A DNA stretch of 64,000 nt from Prorocentrum cordatum. Its lineage: Eukaryota > Sar > Dinophyceae > Prorocentrales > Prorocentraceae. The first letter of the stretch is position 1. Each line of letters opens with the position of its first letter. This document shows, one piece after another, positions 1 through 9,655 of this stretch. The notes under the pieces are model-generated. The model made no database searches and was not told the origin of the DNA. It worked only from the letters and a program-made list of their open reading frames with translations. Location of the stretch: positions 394,389 to 458,388 of the forward strand of contig CAUYUJ010006480.1 in the NCBI GenBank assembly GCA_963575745.1. Direction: 5' to 3'. The position numbers and the translations under genes were made by a program.

Positions 1-440
1 GCTGCAGCGCTGGCCTCATTTCCGCGCTTCCGCTCGTTCCGAGTCATGATCCCGCTACAGCGCTAGCGTCGTTATGTCCAGTGCCATACCACGGCATGCA
101 ATGCAATGCTATGTGGTGTTCCGCTGTGCGATGCCATGCCTTCAGCTGCAACGCATCTTCAACGCCATGTTATGCCATGTTCTGTTCTGTGCCGCTGTGC
201 GATGCCATTATTTGCGTTGCAATGCTTTGCGATGCAATTCTTCACTACGCAACGCCACGCCATTCTATGACATACTACGCTCTGCCGTGCTCTTCTACGC
301 CCTGCTATGCCGTACTCTACGAGGCATCGCGCACCCCGTCGGTGTCATTGCCCCGCTCGACATCCGGCTGCGCGGATAGGGAGGAGATCTACGCCATGGT
401 AAGGGATGCGAGGGAGGGGTAGGACGTCAGATATGACGCG
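1..440. repeat. Dispersed repeat; inverted counterpart at 11870-12655
   Basis: The first 70 bases hold one reverse-oriented unit of the about 53-bp repeat (gctgcagcgctggcctcat...) found in tandem at 12475-12655. It is followed by a TGC/ATG-rich stretch and by a segment with gagatctacgccatgg and gacgtcagatat. All of this reappears as the reverse complement at 11870-12150 and 12400-12655. Short frames here are repeat translations. The repeat probably continues beyond the left edge. Confidence 0.75.
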
Positions 441-444
441 AGCG

Positions 445-700
445 CACCTAGCTCCTCCTCCTCCCCCTCCTCCTCCGCCTCCCCGAGCGCGGCCAGAAGG
501 GCGGCCCGGAACGCCCCGCGTCGGGCTGCTGCCACCACTGGAGCGGCCACCTGGCCATGGTGCCTGGCCGCCGGGCTCCACCGCAGGACGCGCCTGCTCG
601 GAGCGCACCTTCTCCCTCCGCGTCCTCTCCTCTGCTCCTCGCCCTCGTGCTCCCGCGGCTCTCTGCTGCTGCGGTGAGGGCACGGGATCTGGAACCCTGC
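445..700. other. GC-rich segment, no gene recognised
   Basis: The segment is CTC/CCG-rich with overlapping open frames on both strands, all proline-, arginine- or glycine-rich. None shows a domain or clear splice sites, so I call no exon. Confidence 0.4.
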
Positions 701-860
701 GGTAAGGAAGCCGGGGTCTGGAGGCCGGCGGAACGCCAACTGAGGCTTGGCCAAAGATGTCACCGCCGCCCTCAGCTGATGAGGAATCCTCTGGGGTCTA
801 GAGCCTCCTGGGCACGTTCCTCAACGAACGCTCCCACCGTACCTCCCGTGCACCCCCGCC
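700..860. repeat. Dispersed repeat shared with 13569-13715
   Basis: The sequence from gaagccgg through gaggcttggcc, tcaccgccgcc and agagcctcctggg to cccaccgta matches 13569-13715 in the same order with scattered differences. The partner copy sits next to a GCGTGTCGCTCCG foldback element. Confidence 0.65.
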
Positions 861-1034
861 GCCAGGGAGGGGCTCGACGCCTACACCACGTCGTCTGGTC
901 GGCCAAGGAGCTCGGCGTATAGACGCCCCAGTCAACTCCCCGACCTGTGGGACGCTCTCTGCAGCGCCTATGCACCGAAATCGGTCGCCGAACTCGATTA
1001 GCCCCGTGGCCCGACAAACGACGGGGTGTATTAG

Positions 1035-1262
1035 AGGCCTCCCAGATGGGGTCCGAGGAGATGGGGTCGGAGATGCTCGGAGGATCGCGCCGCATCGCCA
1101 ATGCATCGCCGATGCATCGGGGATGCATCGGCGATTCATCGGCGGCGTCGGCGATGCATCGGCGCCATCGGCGTGGTGAGACTCTGGCTCCAAATCGAGC
1201 CGCATCGTCGATGCATCAACGATGCGGAGCAATCCTTCGACCCCCTCTATCCGGACCCTGGT
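1035..1262. repeat. GATGCATC foldback element, copy 1
   Basis: It begins aggcctcccagatggggtc, runs through repeated atgcatcggcgatg palindromes and closes with a degraded inverted copy of the left arm. The same architecture occurs near 20237-20458, 38690-38857, 46487-46648 and 52321-52497. Overlapping frames translate the palindromes and are not genes. Confidence 0.75.
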
Positions 1263-1384
1263 TGTACGCACTGAGGTCGTCCGATTTCCCCCCCCCCAGG
1301 GCGGCCCAGGTGCCGACGCCGAGGGCGGTCGGGCCGACGAACCTCACGGTCCCCGTCGCAGGGGGGCGCAGCGTCGTCACCTTG

Positions 1385-1441
1385 AAGAGGAGGAGGGAGG
1401 AGGAGGAGGAGGAGGAGGAGGAGGAGGAGGAGGAGGAGGAG
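1385..1441 (+). repeat. (GAG)n microsatellite
   Basis: Nearly perfect GGA/GAG trinucleotide run; translations give poly-E or poly-G. Confidence 0.95.
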
Positions 1442-2790
1442 CTCACGCGGACCGTGCCCCGCATGGATACGCCATGCGGTGCACGCAGCAGTTCAGGGTT
1501 GGGGCCCACGCCATGCTATGTTTGTTGAACGTGTGCTACTGGCTGTTTTTTGTTTACTCCCCACGCAAAGAAGCCGCTTGAGGACCCACTACAAACGAAC
1601 ATACTCGTACACTTCTTTAGTGAAGTTATAGATCTGTTGGTCGCTCGCCACAGGAGACCTCTCTAGTAGTCATACCTCCACAAACAAAAACAAAACGTGC
1701 ACATCATCCACATCAGTAGCGATTGTGCAATCCGCGCACCTGGAAAACTTTCCGAACGGAACTTGTCTTAGAATGTTCCCACATCTCTTACAACCGGTGG
1801 GTTCTTCGTGTTGTAAGAACTCGACTTGCGAGAATCATTTTTGTGACCCAGGTGCAACCCTTACAGCCGGGCGCCTCTTCGTGATATCGTGACGACAGAG
1901 CTCCACTCCAATGCCTGATTATGCGGCTCTGGAAGCAGCCCTTGCAGCCAATCGCGCTTACTGCTGCTAGAGCTCAACTCCCAGGCCTGATTTCCATCAG
2001 CCGGAGCCAACTTTCCACCGTGTCGTGCCCTTCTTGCCACCAGAGCCACACTTCCGGACATGACTCTGCGTGCAGGGAGGTCACCTGTGTAGCTTCTCAT
2101 GGTCTTCGTGCTGTCAGAGCTCAGCAGCCCCAGCTCAGTTCTAGCTCCAGCCACAGCCCCAGCCCCAGCCCCAGCCCCAGCTCGGCCCACGCTCCAGTTC
2201 CAGCCTGGCTCTGCATCGCTAGCATCGCACCAGGAAACCATATCGAATCGGAGTGTGCGTATGATCGCGATGCATCGGAACGGAATCGAAACCGAACCCG
2301 ACCGGCCGCGCCAGGATCCACAACAACGCTATACGAACATCGGGCCGCATCGGGCCGTCAGCGCATCGCCCCCGTGGAGAAGGACAGCCGCCCTGGCCCA
2401 CACCGCGAAGCGCGAGTATCTTGGCGCCCAGGCGGGTACCGAAGATTTCGGCATCGGATCGATCGGATCGAGATGGACCCTGGAAGGTACCTCCGCCACA
2501 GCCCACTCGTCCTGCTCCCTGTCTTCGTCCTTGTTCCCCTCCTGTTCGTCCTTCTCGTCCTACCCGTCCTCATCCTCCGCCACCTTCTCGGCATTGTCCT
2601 CCCCCGCCGTCACTGTTCCCCCGTGCGCGCCTTGACGCGCGAGCCCTTCGGGGGCAGCGGCGGCCGCGGGAAGGGCTCGGCCATCGCCCCACCTTCTCGG
2701 GAGGCACGTGGGGGGGACAGAGCAGAGGTGACGATTCCTGGCCCGCCCGTGTCGGGCTCTCGTTTTGAACACGCTGCTGCTACTGCTGGT
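1442..2790. other. Intergenic sequence, no gene recognised
   Basis: Mixed-composition sequence with a less GC-rich stretch near 1540-1850 and a short (CCCCAG)n run near 2155-2185. Long frames such as 1921-2871 change composition abruptly and end in a CTC repeat. No domain is visible. Confidence 0.5.
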
Positions 2791-2852
2791 GCTGCTCCTC
2801 CTCCTCCTCCTCCTCCTCCTCCTCCTCCTCCTCCTCCTCCTCCTCCTCCTTC
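2786..2852 (+). repeat. (CTC)n microsatellite
   Basis: Uninterrupted CTC run encoding poly-P in one frame; low complexity. Confidence 0.95.
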
Positions 2853-3048
2853 TTTCCTTCCGCTCGCATGAGGCGACCCCCATATCGGGTCGCCCGCCCA
2901 GCGGGGCCGCCCAGCGCGGGCACTTCTAGTTTCCTCGGGTGGGTCCTCTAGCGCCCAGCCCGCGGCAGCCCCTCCCCGTGGGCAGGGAGCGTGGTGGGTG
3001 GCGTCCGACGCTGTTGCGGGGGGGCCCTGCACACCAGCTCCCTGTGCA

Positions 3049-3112
3049 CCTCCTGCTCCTCCTCCTCCTCCTCCTCCTCCTCCTCCTCCTCCTCCTCCTC
3101 CTCCTCTTCTAT
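3049..3112 (+). repeat. (CTC)n microsatellite
   Basis: CTC run immediately upstream of an AT-rich island. Confidence 0.95.
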
Positions 3113-3450
3113 CTCTTAGTATTAGCAGTATTCTGCTTCGTTTTCTTATTATTCTCATTCGTGATAAAAGTACTAGTCTTATGTTGCTGGGTAGCAATAT
3201 TCTTATCATTCGTAGTATTATTCGTCTTCATAATATTGCTAATATTCTTGTTCGTAATATTACAGCTGTTAAAATCATTAGCACTATTACAAGTAGTATG
3301 AATCGTAGCCTTCTTCCTATTAGTATTGTTAGTAGTCGTGTTCTTATTCTTATTCGAATGGGTATGATTCGCAGTCGAAGTAGTACTATTATAATCGCTG
3401 ATATGTCTACTGATAGTAGCTTGTTTCAGTGCTAGTAGTCTTATTCCGCT
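3113..3450. other. AT-rich island between CTC arrays
   Basis: A sharp drop in GC separates two CTC tracts. The sequence is loosely trinucleotide-like (attag, attcgtagt, gtagtatt), consistent with a heavily mutated repeat. No gene is visible. Confidence 0.5.
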
Positions 3451-4262
3451 GCTTCCTCCTCCTCCTCCTCCTCCTCCTCCTACTCTTCCTCCTACTCCTC
3501 CTGCTCCTCCTCCTCCTCCTCCTCCCTCTCCCTCTCTCTCTCCCTCTCCCTCTTCCTCCTCCTCCTCCTCCTCCTGCTCCTCCTCCTCCTCCTCCCTCTC
3601 CCTCTCCCTCTCCCTCTCCCTCTGCCTCCTCCGCTTCCTCCTCCCTCTCCTCCTTCTGCTTTATCTCCTGCTTCTCCTCCTCCTCCTCCTCCTCCTCCTC
3701 CTCCTCCTCCTCCTCTTCCTCCTCCTCCTCCTCCTCGTCCTCCTCCTCCTCCTCCTCCCCCCTCCTCCTCCCCCTCCTCCTCCTCCTCCGCCTGCTGCCT
3801 GCTCCTGCTTGCCTGCCTGCCTGCCTGCCTGCCTTCCGCCTGCCTGTCTGCCTGCCTGCCTGCCTGCTGCCTGCCTGCCTGCCTGCCTGCCTCCCTCCCT
3901 CATTCCCTCCCTCCTCCTCTCCTCCCTCCCCTCCCTCCTTCCTTCCTCCCTCCTCCCTCCTCCCTCCTCCTCTCCTCCCCTCCTCCTCCTCCTCCTCCTC
4001 TGCTGTCTCCTCCTCCTCCTCCTCCTCCTCCTCCTCCTCCTCCTTCCTCCTCCTCTCCTCCTCCTCCTTCCTCCTCCTCTCCCTCCCTCCTCCTCCTCCT
4101 CCTCCCTCTTCCTCGCTTCCTCCGCTTCTCCTCTCCTCCTTTTCCCTCCCCCTTCTCCATCACTCTATCCCTATCCTATCCCTATCCTATCCCTATCCCT
4201 ATCCTACTCGTACCTCCCCCCTATCCCTGCTTCCTCCCTCCTCCTCCTCCTCCTCCTCCTCA
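3450..4262 (+). repeat. CTC/CCT pyrimidine array with a TGCC block
   Basis: About 800 bases of nearly pure pyrimidine on the plus strand. It includes a (TGCC)n block near 3805-3895 and a CCCTAT-type block near 4165-4205. The poly-S, poly-P and poly-L frames are repeat translations. Confidence 0.95.
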
Positions 4263-4269
4263 AACTCAC

Positions 4270-4885
<616 letters not shown>

Positions 4886-4917
4886 CTCCTCCATCCTCCT
4901 TCCCCCCTCCTCCCTCG

Positions 4918-4939
4918 TCCGTAGCCAGTTTGGTTCAAG
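4918..4939 (+). other. DinoSL (spliced-leader) relic
   Basis: This 22-base stretch reads tccgtagccag then tttggttcaag. The established DinoSL has T at position 11 and C at position 17; here they are G and T, and the other 20 positions agree. It abuts an ATG at 4940. A genomic SL copy directly upstream of an ORF is the known mark of a trans-spliced mRNA that was reverse-transcribed and reinserted (processed-cDNA recycling). The element downstream is a LINE, so the relic probably marks the 5' end of a retrotransposed LINE transcript. Confidence 0.8.
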
Positions 4940-6300
4940 ATGTCCAACTGGGAGGCTGTCACGCCCCAAGGCAAAACGGATACCGCTATTCCGCGGACAG
5001 CTCCCAAGTGTGTACCAGTGAGCTCCTGGGGGAGCAGACACCACCGAATCCTCCAGATTCTTGTGATTGTTCTGCTTGTGGGGAAATGGTGCACTCGCCA
5101 CACATCCGTGGTTCGGGAGCAAGCGGGAAGCCTGCTGCTCGGGACGCCTGGAAGTCCGACTGGTTCTGCTGCAAGGGATGCACGAACTGCAAGGGCGACA
5201 AATGGTGGAACCCAGGCAGCGCGGACAGCTGCACCAAGTGCCATACACGCAAAGGGAGTGCCTTCGGGGGGAATCGGCATGTGGGGCCCCCTTCCAAGCG
5301 CGTGCCTAGCGTGCAGGACCAGAAGCTGTCTAGCTCGCAGGCAGAGCTGGCCAAGTTCAAGAAGCAGAGCGAGGCAGAGATGGCCAAGCTCAGGAAGCAG
5401 AATGAGGCTGAGGTGGCCAAGCTCAAGAAGCAGAACGCGGAGCTGCAAAAGGGCACCTCCCAGGCCAGCGAGGGCGGCATGCACCTCGAGAGCCAGGCGC
5501 CGACGGCCGGCAAAGCCAAGGGAGCGGACGAGCTGGCCCAGAAGATCAAGTCGGCCAGCAAGGACCCCGACTGGGCGGTGGCTGTCAACGCCATGCAGAC
5601 CGAGCTGGACGACCTACGGAAGCAGACCATGGACGCGAAGCCCGTGGAGGCGAAGGTGCGTGCGGCGCGCGGGGAGGTCGAGTGCATCGAGGCGGCCGTC
5701 AACAGGCACACCGAGAAGGTCTCCAAGCAGCAGGCCTACATCGCCGCGCAGACGGCCGACCTGGAGTCGATGCGCCAGCTGCACAGCAAGGCCACGGCGG
5801 ACTTGGCGAGGGCGAGGGCCACGCTGCAGGAGCCGCTGGTCGCAGAGGTGGCCTCTGGGCCTGGCGCTGATGCTCCTCTGGCGAGCGACGAGCCGCCCAG
5901 GGTGGAGGTCACCGTGTGCCCCGAGCTCCTCTCGCAGCACCTGGCGCTGCAGGGCGTCCAGCACGTCCAGCAGAACAACGAGCTGGCCAGGGCTCTCTCG
6001 ACCATCCTGCCCAGCATCGTCACCATCTCAGGGCGCTGGACGGGCAGGGAGCAGGTGGGCCGCTCCCTCCGCCGCCCGCCGCGGGCACACGGGCGGCAGG
6101 CTCTGGCCGGGTCGACCTGCTTGCCACCGCCACCGAGGCGGAGCTGCGGGAAGCCCTGGCTCACGTGTACCCCGGTCGAGCTCGGCGTCCAGCTTCCAGC
6201 CGACGTCGAGGGCCTGCGGAGGCTGGCACGCCAGGCTGATAGTGCTGTCAAACCTCAGGCACACGGAGTGGGTGCCCCTCCAGCTTGCTGAGATGATGCC
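4940..6300 (+). pseudogene. LINE 1 ORF1: zinc finger and coiled coil
   Basis: The SL-linked ATG opens as MSNWEAVTPQGKTDTAIP. The convincing protein then continues in another frame (that of an ATG at 4930), so one frame change is needed early. In the second frame a finger of RanBP2 character lies near 5155-5245: WFCCKGC, then WWNPGSADSCTKC. A charged coiled coil with repeats of AKLKKQN type follows near 5320-5460, and a second helical stretch runs to about 6040. After that the coding signal moves to a third frame (DLLATATEAELREAL). RanBP2-type fingers are typical of ORF1 proteins of dinoflagellate LINEs, where a nucleic-acid-binding role is inferred. Family assignment is by eye. Confidence 0.6.
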
Positions 6301-6347
6301 TGCCGATCGCCAATCTCACCCTCTGCGGGCCGAGGAGGGCCCCATTC

Positions 6348-8053
6348 GTGCCAGCGGCGACGGCAGCGGGGCACGCGTGGTCCACCATGGACGGCGAGCT
6401 CGACCCGTTCGACATGTGCGACGGCGACGAGCTCCTCGGTGGGACGACGGCGACTTCGGCGTCGGCGTCGACCATTACGAGACCTTCGGCGACGTCAGGT
6501 TCGTCGGCGGCGCGAACCGTGGCAGAGACCGAAGGGGGCAAGTACGGGCCGAAGCGAGGAACTGCATACCAGCCGGGCACCACCAATGCGACGAGCTCGG
6601 CCCTTGCACCACTCGGCATGCCGTGGGACGAGGCGTGGCTGGGGCCCATCCTCGACCAAGCGGCACGAGATCGATCAGGCGGACCCCCGACGGCAAGCGT
6701 CATGGGGCTGCCGCCTGACCCCCTCCCGCTCACCGAACCGGGCGAGGACGCGCGTTACGTCCAGGAGACCCTGGAGGGGTGGTCCGCCCTCTGGATCCAG
6801 GACATGCGGGGCGAGCAGTACCTGAGCGAGGAGCAATGGAGGCTGTGGTGCATACCGTTTGTCGAGGCGCTACTTCTCAGGCCGCAGCACGCAGACATCC
6901 TGGAGCATTTCCAACGGCACCACCGAGGTCGGACCACCAGGGAGATCGTGAGCGAGATGTGCGATACCGCCTGGAGCCGCACGAGATGGAGGCGCAGGGC
7001 GTTCTTCAGGTACCTGAACTCGCTGGGCGACCAGGACAGGCGCAACATGATCGCCGACCACTGGGCCCAGTTACGGGAGCTCAAGGACCACCTCCGAAGT
7101 TCCCTGGGGGCCCGAGCCCCGACGTTCGAGGCGGAGTTCCCCAACTACGAGGTGGGGCATGACGACAGCGACGACGTCACGCGGTTCATGCAGCTGGTGG
7201 CAGCCGCGACGGCCAGCAGGGATGGCCAGGCCCGCGGCGAGGTCGGCAGGAGCAAGTTCGCCGACGCAAGCTGTGGGAACCTCCGTGCCAACGCAAGCGG
7301 TGGGACCCCCCAGACCGACGCGAGCTGTGGGAAGCTCCGCATCGACGCAAGCTGTGGGAACTTCCCTGTCGACGCAAGCTGTGTGAACCTCCGCGTCGGC
7401 GCAAGCTGTGGGAACCTCCGCGTCGACGCAAGCCGTGGGAACCTCCTGGTCGACGCAAGCCGTGGGAACCTCGACGCAAGCCCGGGAGGTCCGAGGCCGC
7501 GGAGGGCGCCCCAGGCCACCACCACCCTGGCCATCACCGTCAACGGCACGGCGTGGGCAAGCACCACGGACTTCCTCAAGGGCCCTGACACGATGAGGGC
7601 CGACGTGGTGATCGGCCAGGAGACCCACCTGCTCGGCGACCTGGCCTGCCGCACGCAGGAATACCGGGACAGGGCGGCCAAGCGGCGGCTCCCGCATGAC
7701 GCCGCGGTATCCACAGGCCGCGGTGGCTCCAGCGGCGGCCTGTTCGTCGCGACGCAGGCCTGGAAGGGGCTGGCCAAGTACAAACAGAGCCGAGTGCAGA
7801 TCAGGTTCTGGCAAGGCTGGCTGCCAGGCGGAGTCGTGGTTGGCAACGTCTACCTGCATCACACCGAAGACATGACGAACCGCAACTGGATGCTGCTCAA
7901 CATCCTCATGCGCGAGGTTCACACAAGTTGCGGAGGCCGTTGCTGATAGAAGGGGACTTCAACATGCACCCGACGGAGCTGGCCAAGTCACGCATAGGCA
8001 CCTTCCTTGGAGCAGAGGTCGTCTGCCCTGCTGAGGCCAACCAGCACCATTAA
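6348..8053 (+). pseudogene. LINE 1 endonuclease (EEP) region
   Basis: A long frame covers 6348-7946. Its first half is a charged region with no domain I recognise (blocks such as WRLWCIPFVEALLLRPQHA and RRAFFRYLNSL). The second half fits an apurinic-type endonuclease/exonuclease/phosphatase fold. VVIGQETHLLGDLA carries the metal-binding Glu (about 7605-7632), then GGLFVATQ and VVVGNVYLHH follow. The frame stops at 7946, but LLIEGDFNMHP (about 7943-7972), the expected GDFN motif, continues in another frame to a stop at 8053. Such a domain nicks the target for target-primed reverse transcription. The split motif means this copy is inactive as it stands. Confidence 0.65.
7258..7480 (+). repeat. 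In-frame about 30-bp minisatellite
   Basis: Around eight units of gacgcaagctgtgggaacct plus a variable tail encode repeats of DASCGNLRV type inside the open frame, between the linker and the EEP domain. Units differ at several positions (DASRGNLLV, GASCGNLRV) but stay in frame. Confidence 0.85.
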
Positions 8054-9594
8054 GGATCGCAGGCCTGTGGCGCTGAAGCTCAAGACTGGCGCGCCCACCG
8101 AGCTGGTCACGGTCCAGATCACGCCGAAGGGCTACCCGCAGGTGAGACCCATCGGGCCATGCAGGGAGGCCGAGGTCGACTGGGAGGCTGCGCACGCTCA
8201 GCTGAACGATACGGCGGTGGCACCTGAGTCATTGGCGGAGGGCTTCACCGATTTCATGCGGAATGCCGAAGCTGAGCTGGCGTGCGTGTACCACCTCACC
8301 CCTGCAGAAGCGCGACGACACGCTGGGCGAGGCGAGCAGCCGATATTCAAAAAAGGTGCACCCGCACCGCCTGAACGACGCGTCCGTGGCGAAGACCTCA
8401 CCAGAAGCGCGCCAGGCCAAGTGGTTAGGCGACAGGCTCAACGAGCTGGGCCGTGCGCTCGAGAGAGGCACGCCCGGTCATTGGATCGCAGCGGAGCGGC
8501 TGTACAAGATGTTGGCCGAGTGGAAGTGCGCGTTCACCAACGCGGCGGACTGGCAGGACTTCGCGTGGTATTGGCCGTGGATCCGCTGGCTCGATCCCGC
8601 GAGCCCCTTCTGCATGGCCGAGAGGGCCAGCAACGTCGCCGCCAGGCTCACGCGCGAGTTCGAGAAGAACCGTGGTCGGTCATTCGACGGCTGGGCCAAG
8701 AAGGCGACAGAGGACGGAGCGGGGCCGGCTCACAGGTGGACCAAGGGGCCCATCGGGACCAACGACGGCGTGATCATCGATGGGGTGGTGGCGAACATCC
8801 AGGAGATGGCCACCACTTTCTGCGAGGAATGTCGCAACACCATCTGGACGGTCTGGGATCCCGTGGCGCCGAAGTCCTGGGACGACGTCAAGAAGCACGA
8901 GCTGCAGGTGCCCTCCACGGCGGCGCTCCGCAAGGCCAGCCGGAGCTTCAAGAAGAGGACGGCTCTGGGCTCGGACTCTTTCCACCCGCGACGGTTCGCC
9001 GAGCTGTCGGACGACGCGCTGGACTTCCTGGGCGGGCTCTTCGTCCACATGGAGAGGCCTGGCGAACAGCCGCAGCAGCTGGCGGCCATCATAGTCTCCC
9101 TCGCCAAGAAGGAGGGCGGCGTCGTCCGCCCGATCGCCCTGCTCGGGGGCTTCTCGAGAGTGTGGGCGAAGGTGCGCAGTGCCCAGATGCAGAAGCGGGA
9201 GGACGAGCACGACTTGCCGTGTTTCCACAGTGCGAGCGGCCGCACGGCCGAGCGGGCCGTCTGGGACCAGGCCTTGCACCAGGAGTGGGGCTCCATGGTG
9301 GGGATGGACACCACCTCGGCCCAGCTGGACATGACGAAGGCCTGCGAGGCCGAGGAGTGCGACGCCAACCTCGTGCTGCTGCGCGTCAGCCTCAACATCT
9401 ACTCTGGCAAACGCAGGTGCAAGCTCGAGGAGGCCCACTCGGAGCAGTTCAGCATCTTGTGCAGCATCCTGGCCGGGTGCGGTTTTGCGACCTCGTGGCT
9501 CAAAGTGCTCATGTTCAGGAGCCTCGACCTCTTCACGAAGCGCTACCAGAGCATCATGCTGTTCGCCTTCGTCGACGACATCACCACTGTATGA
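8054..9594 (+). pseudogene. LINE 1 reverse transcriptase, truncated after FVDD
   Basis: The main frame is open from 8263 to 9594; a short upstream part (DRRPVALKLKTGAPTEL) lies in another frame from about 8050. A helical linker precedes the RT. Then come a pre-RT block ALGSDSFHPRRFAEL (about 8967-9012), IIVSLAKKEGGVVRPIALLG, motif A AQLDMTKA with its catalytic Asp (about 9319-9342), motif B GCGFATSWLKVLMFR and motif C FVDDIT (about 9570-9588). The catalytic Asp residues are all present. A stop follows two codons after motif C, where a full LINE would carry several hundred more residues. The break is close to the junction with the reverse-strand gag-like ORF. Confidence 0.75.
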
Positions 9595-9655
9595 GTCGGC
9601 GCGCAGAGGTCCTCCCCACCAGACCTGAGGGACGTCTGGAGGGGGCAGCCGAGCA

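Larger units (their letters stand above)
4918..9594 (+). mobile_element. Decayed LINE 1: SL relic, ORF1, EEP, RT
   Basis: In order there are a DinoSL relic, an ORF1 with a cysteine finger and coiled coil, an EEP-type endonuclease and an RT of the dinoflagellate LINE type. Coding potential moves between all three frames, so the copy is a pseudogene. The RT stops immediately after its FVDD motif. The usual thumb, zinc-binding and tail domains are missing. Past 9594 the sequence passes within about 60 bases into an oppositely oriented gag-like ORF, so the 3' part was lost by truncation or rearrangement. No poly-A tail or target-site duplication is visible. Confidence 0.75.

Noticed and set aside
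1035-1262. CRISPR-like repeats in the GATGCATC arrays
   Set aside because: No regular spacers, units are self-palindromic and overlap, and the genome is eukaryotic.
4165-4210. Possible interstitial telomere repeats (CCCTAT units)
   Set aside because: The unit is not the TTTAGGG type expected for dinoflagellates and the tract is short and embedded in a pyrimidine array.
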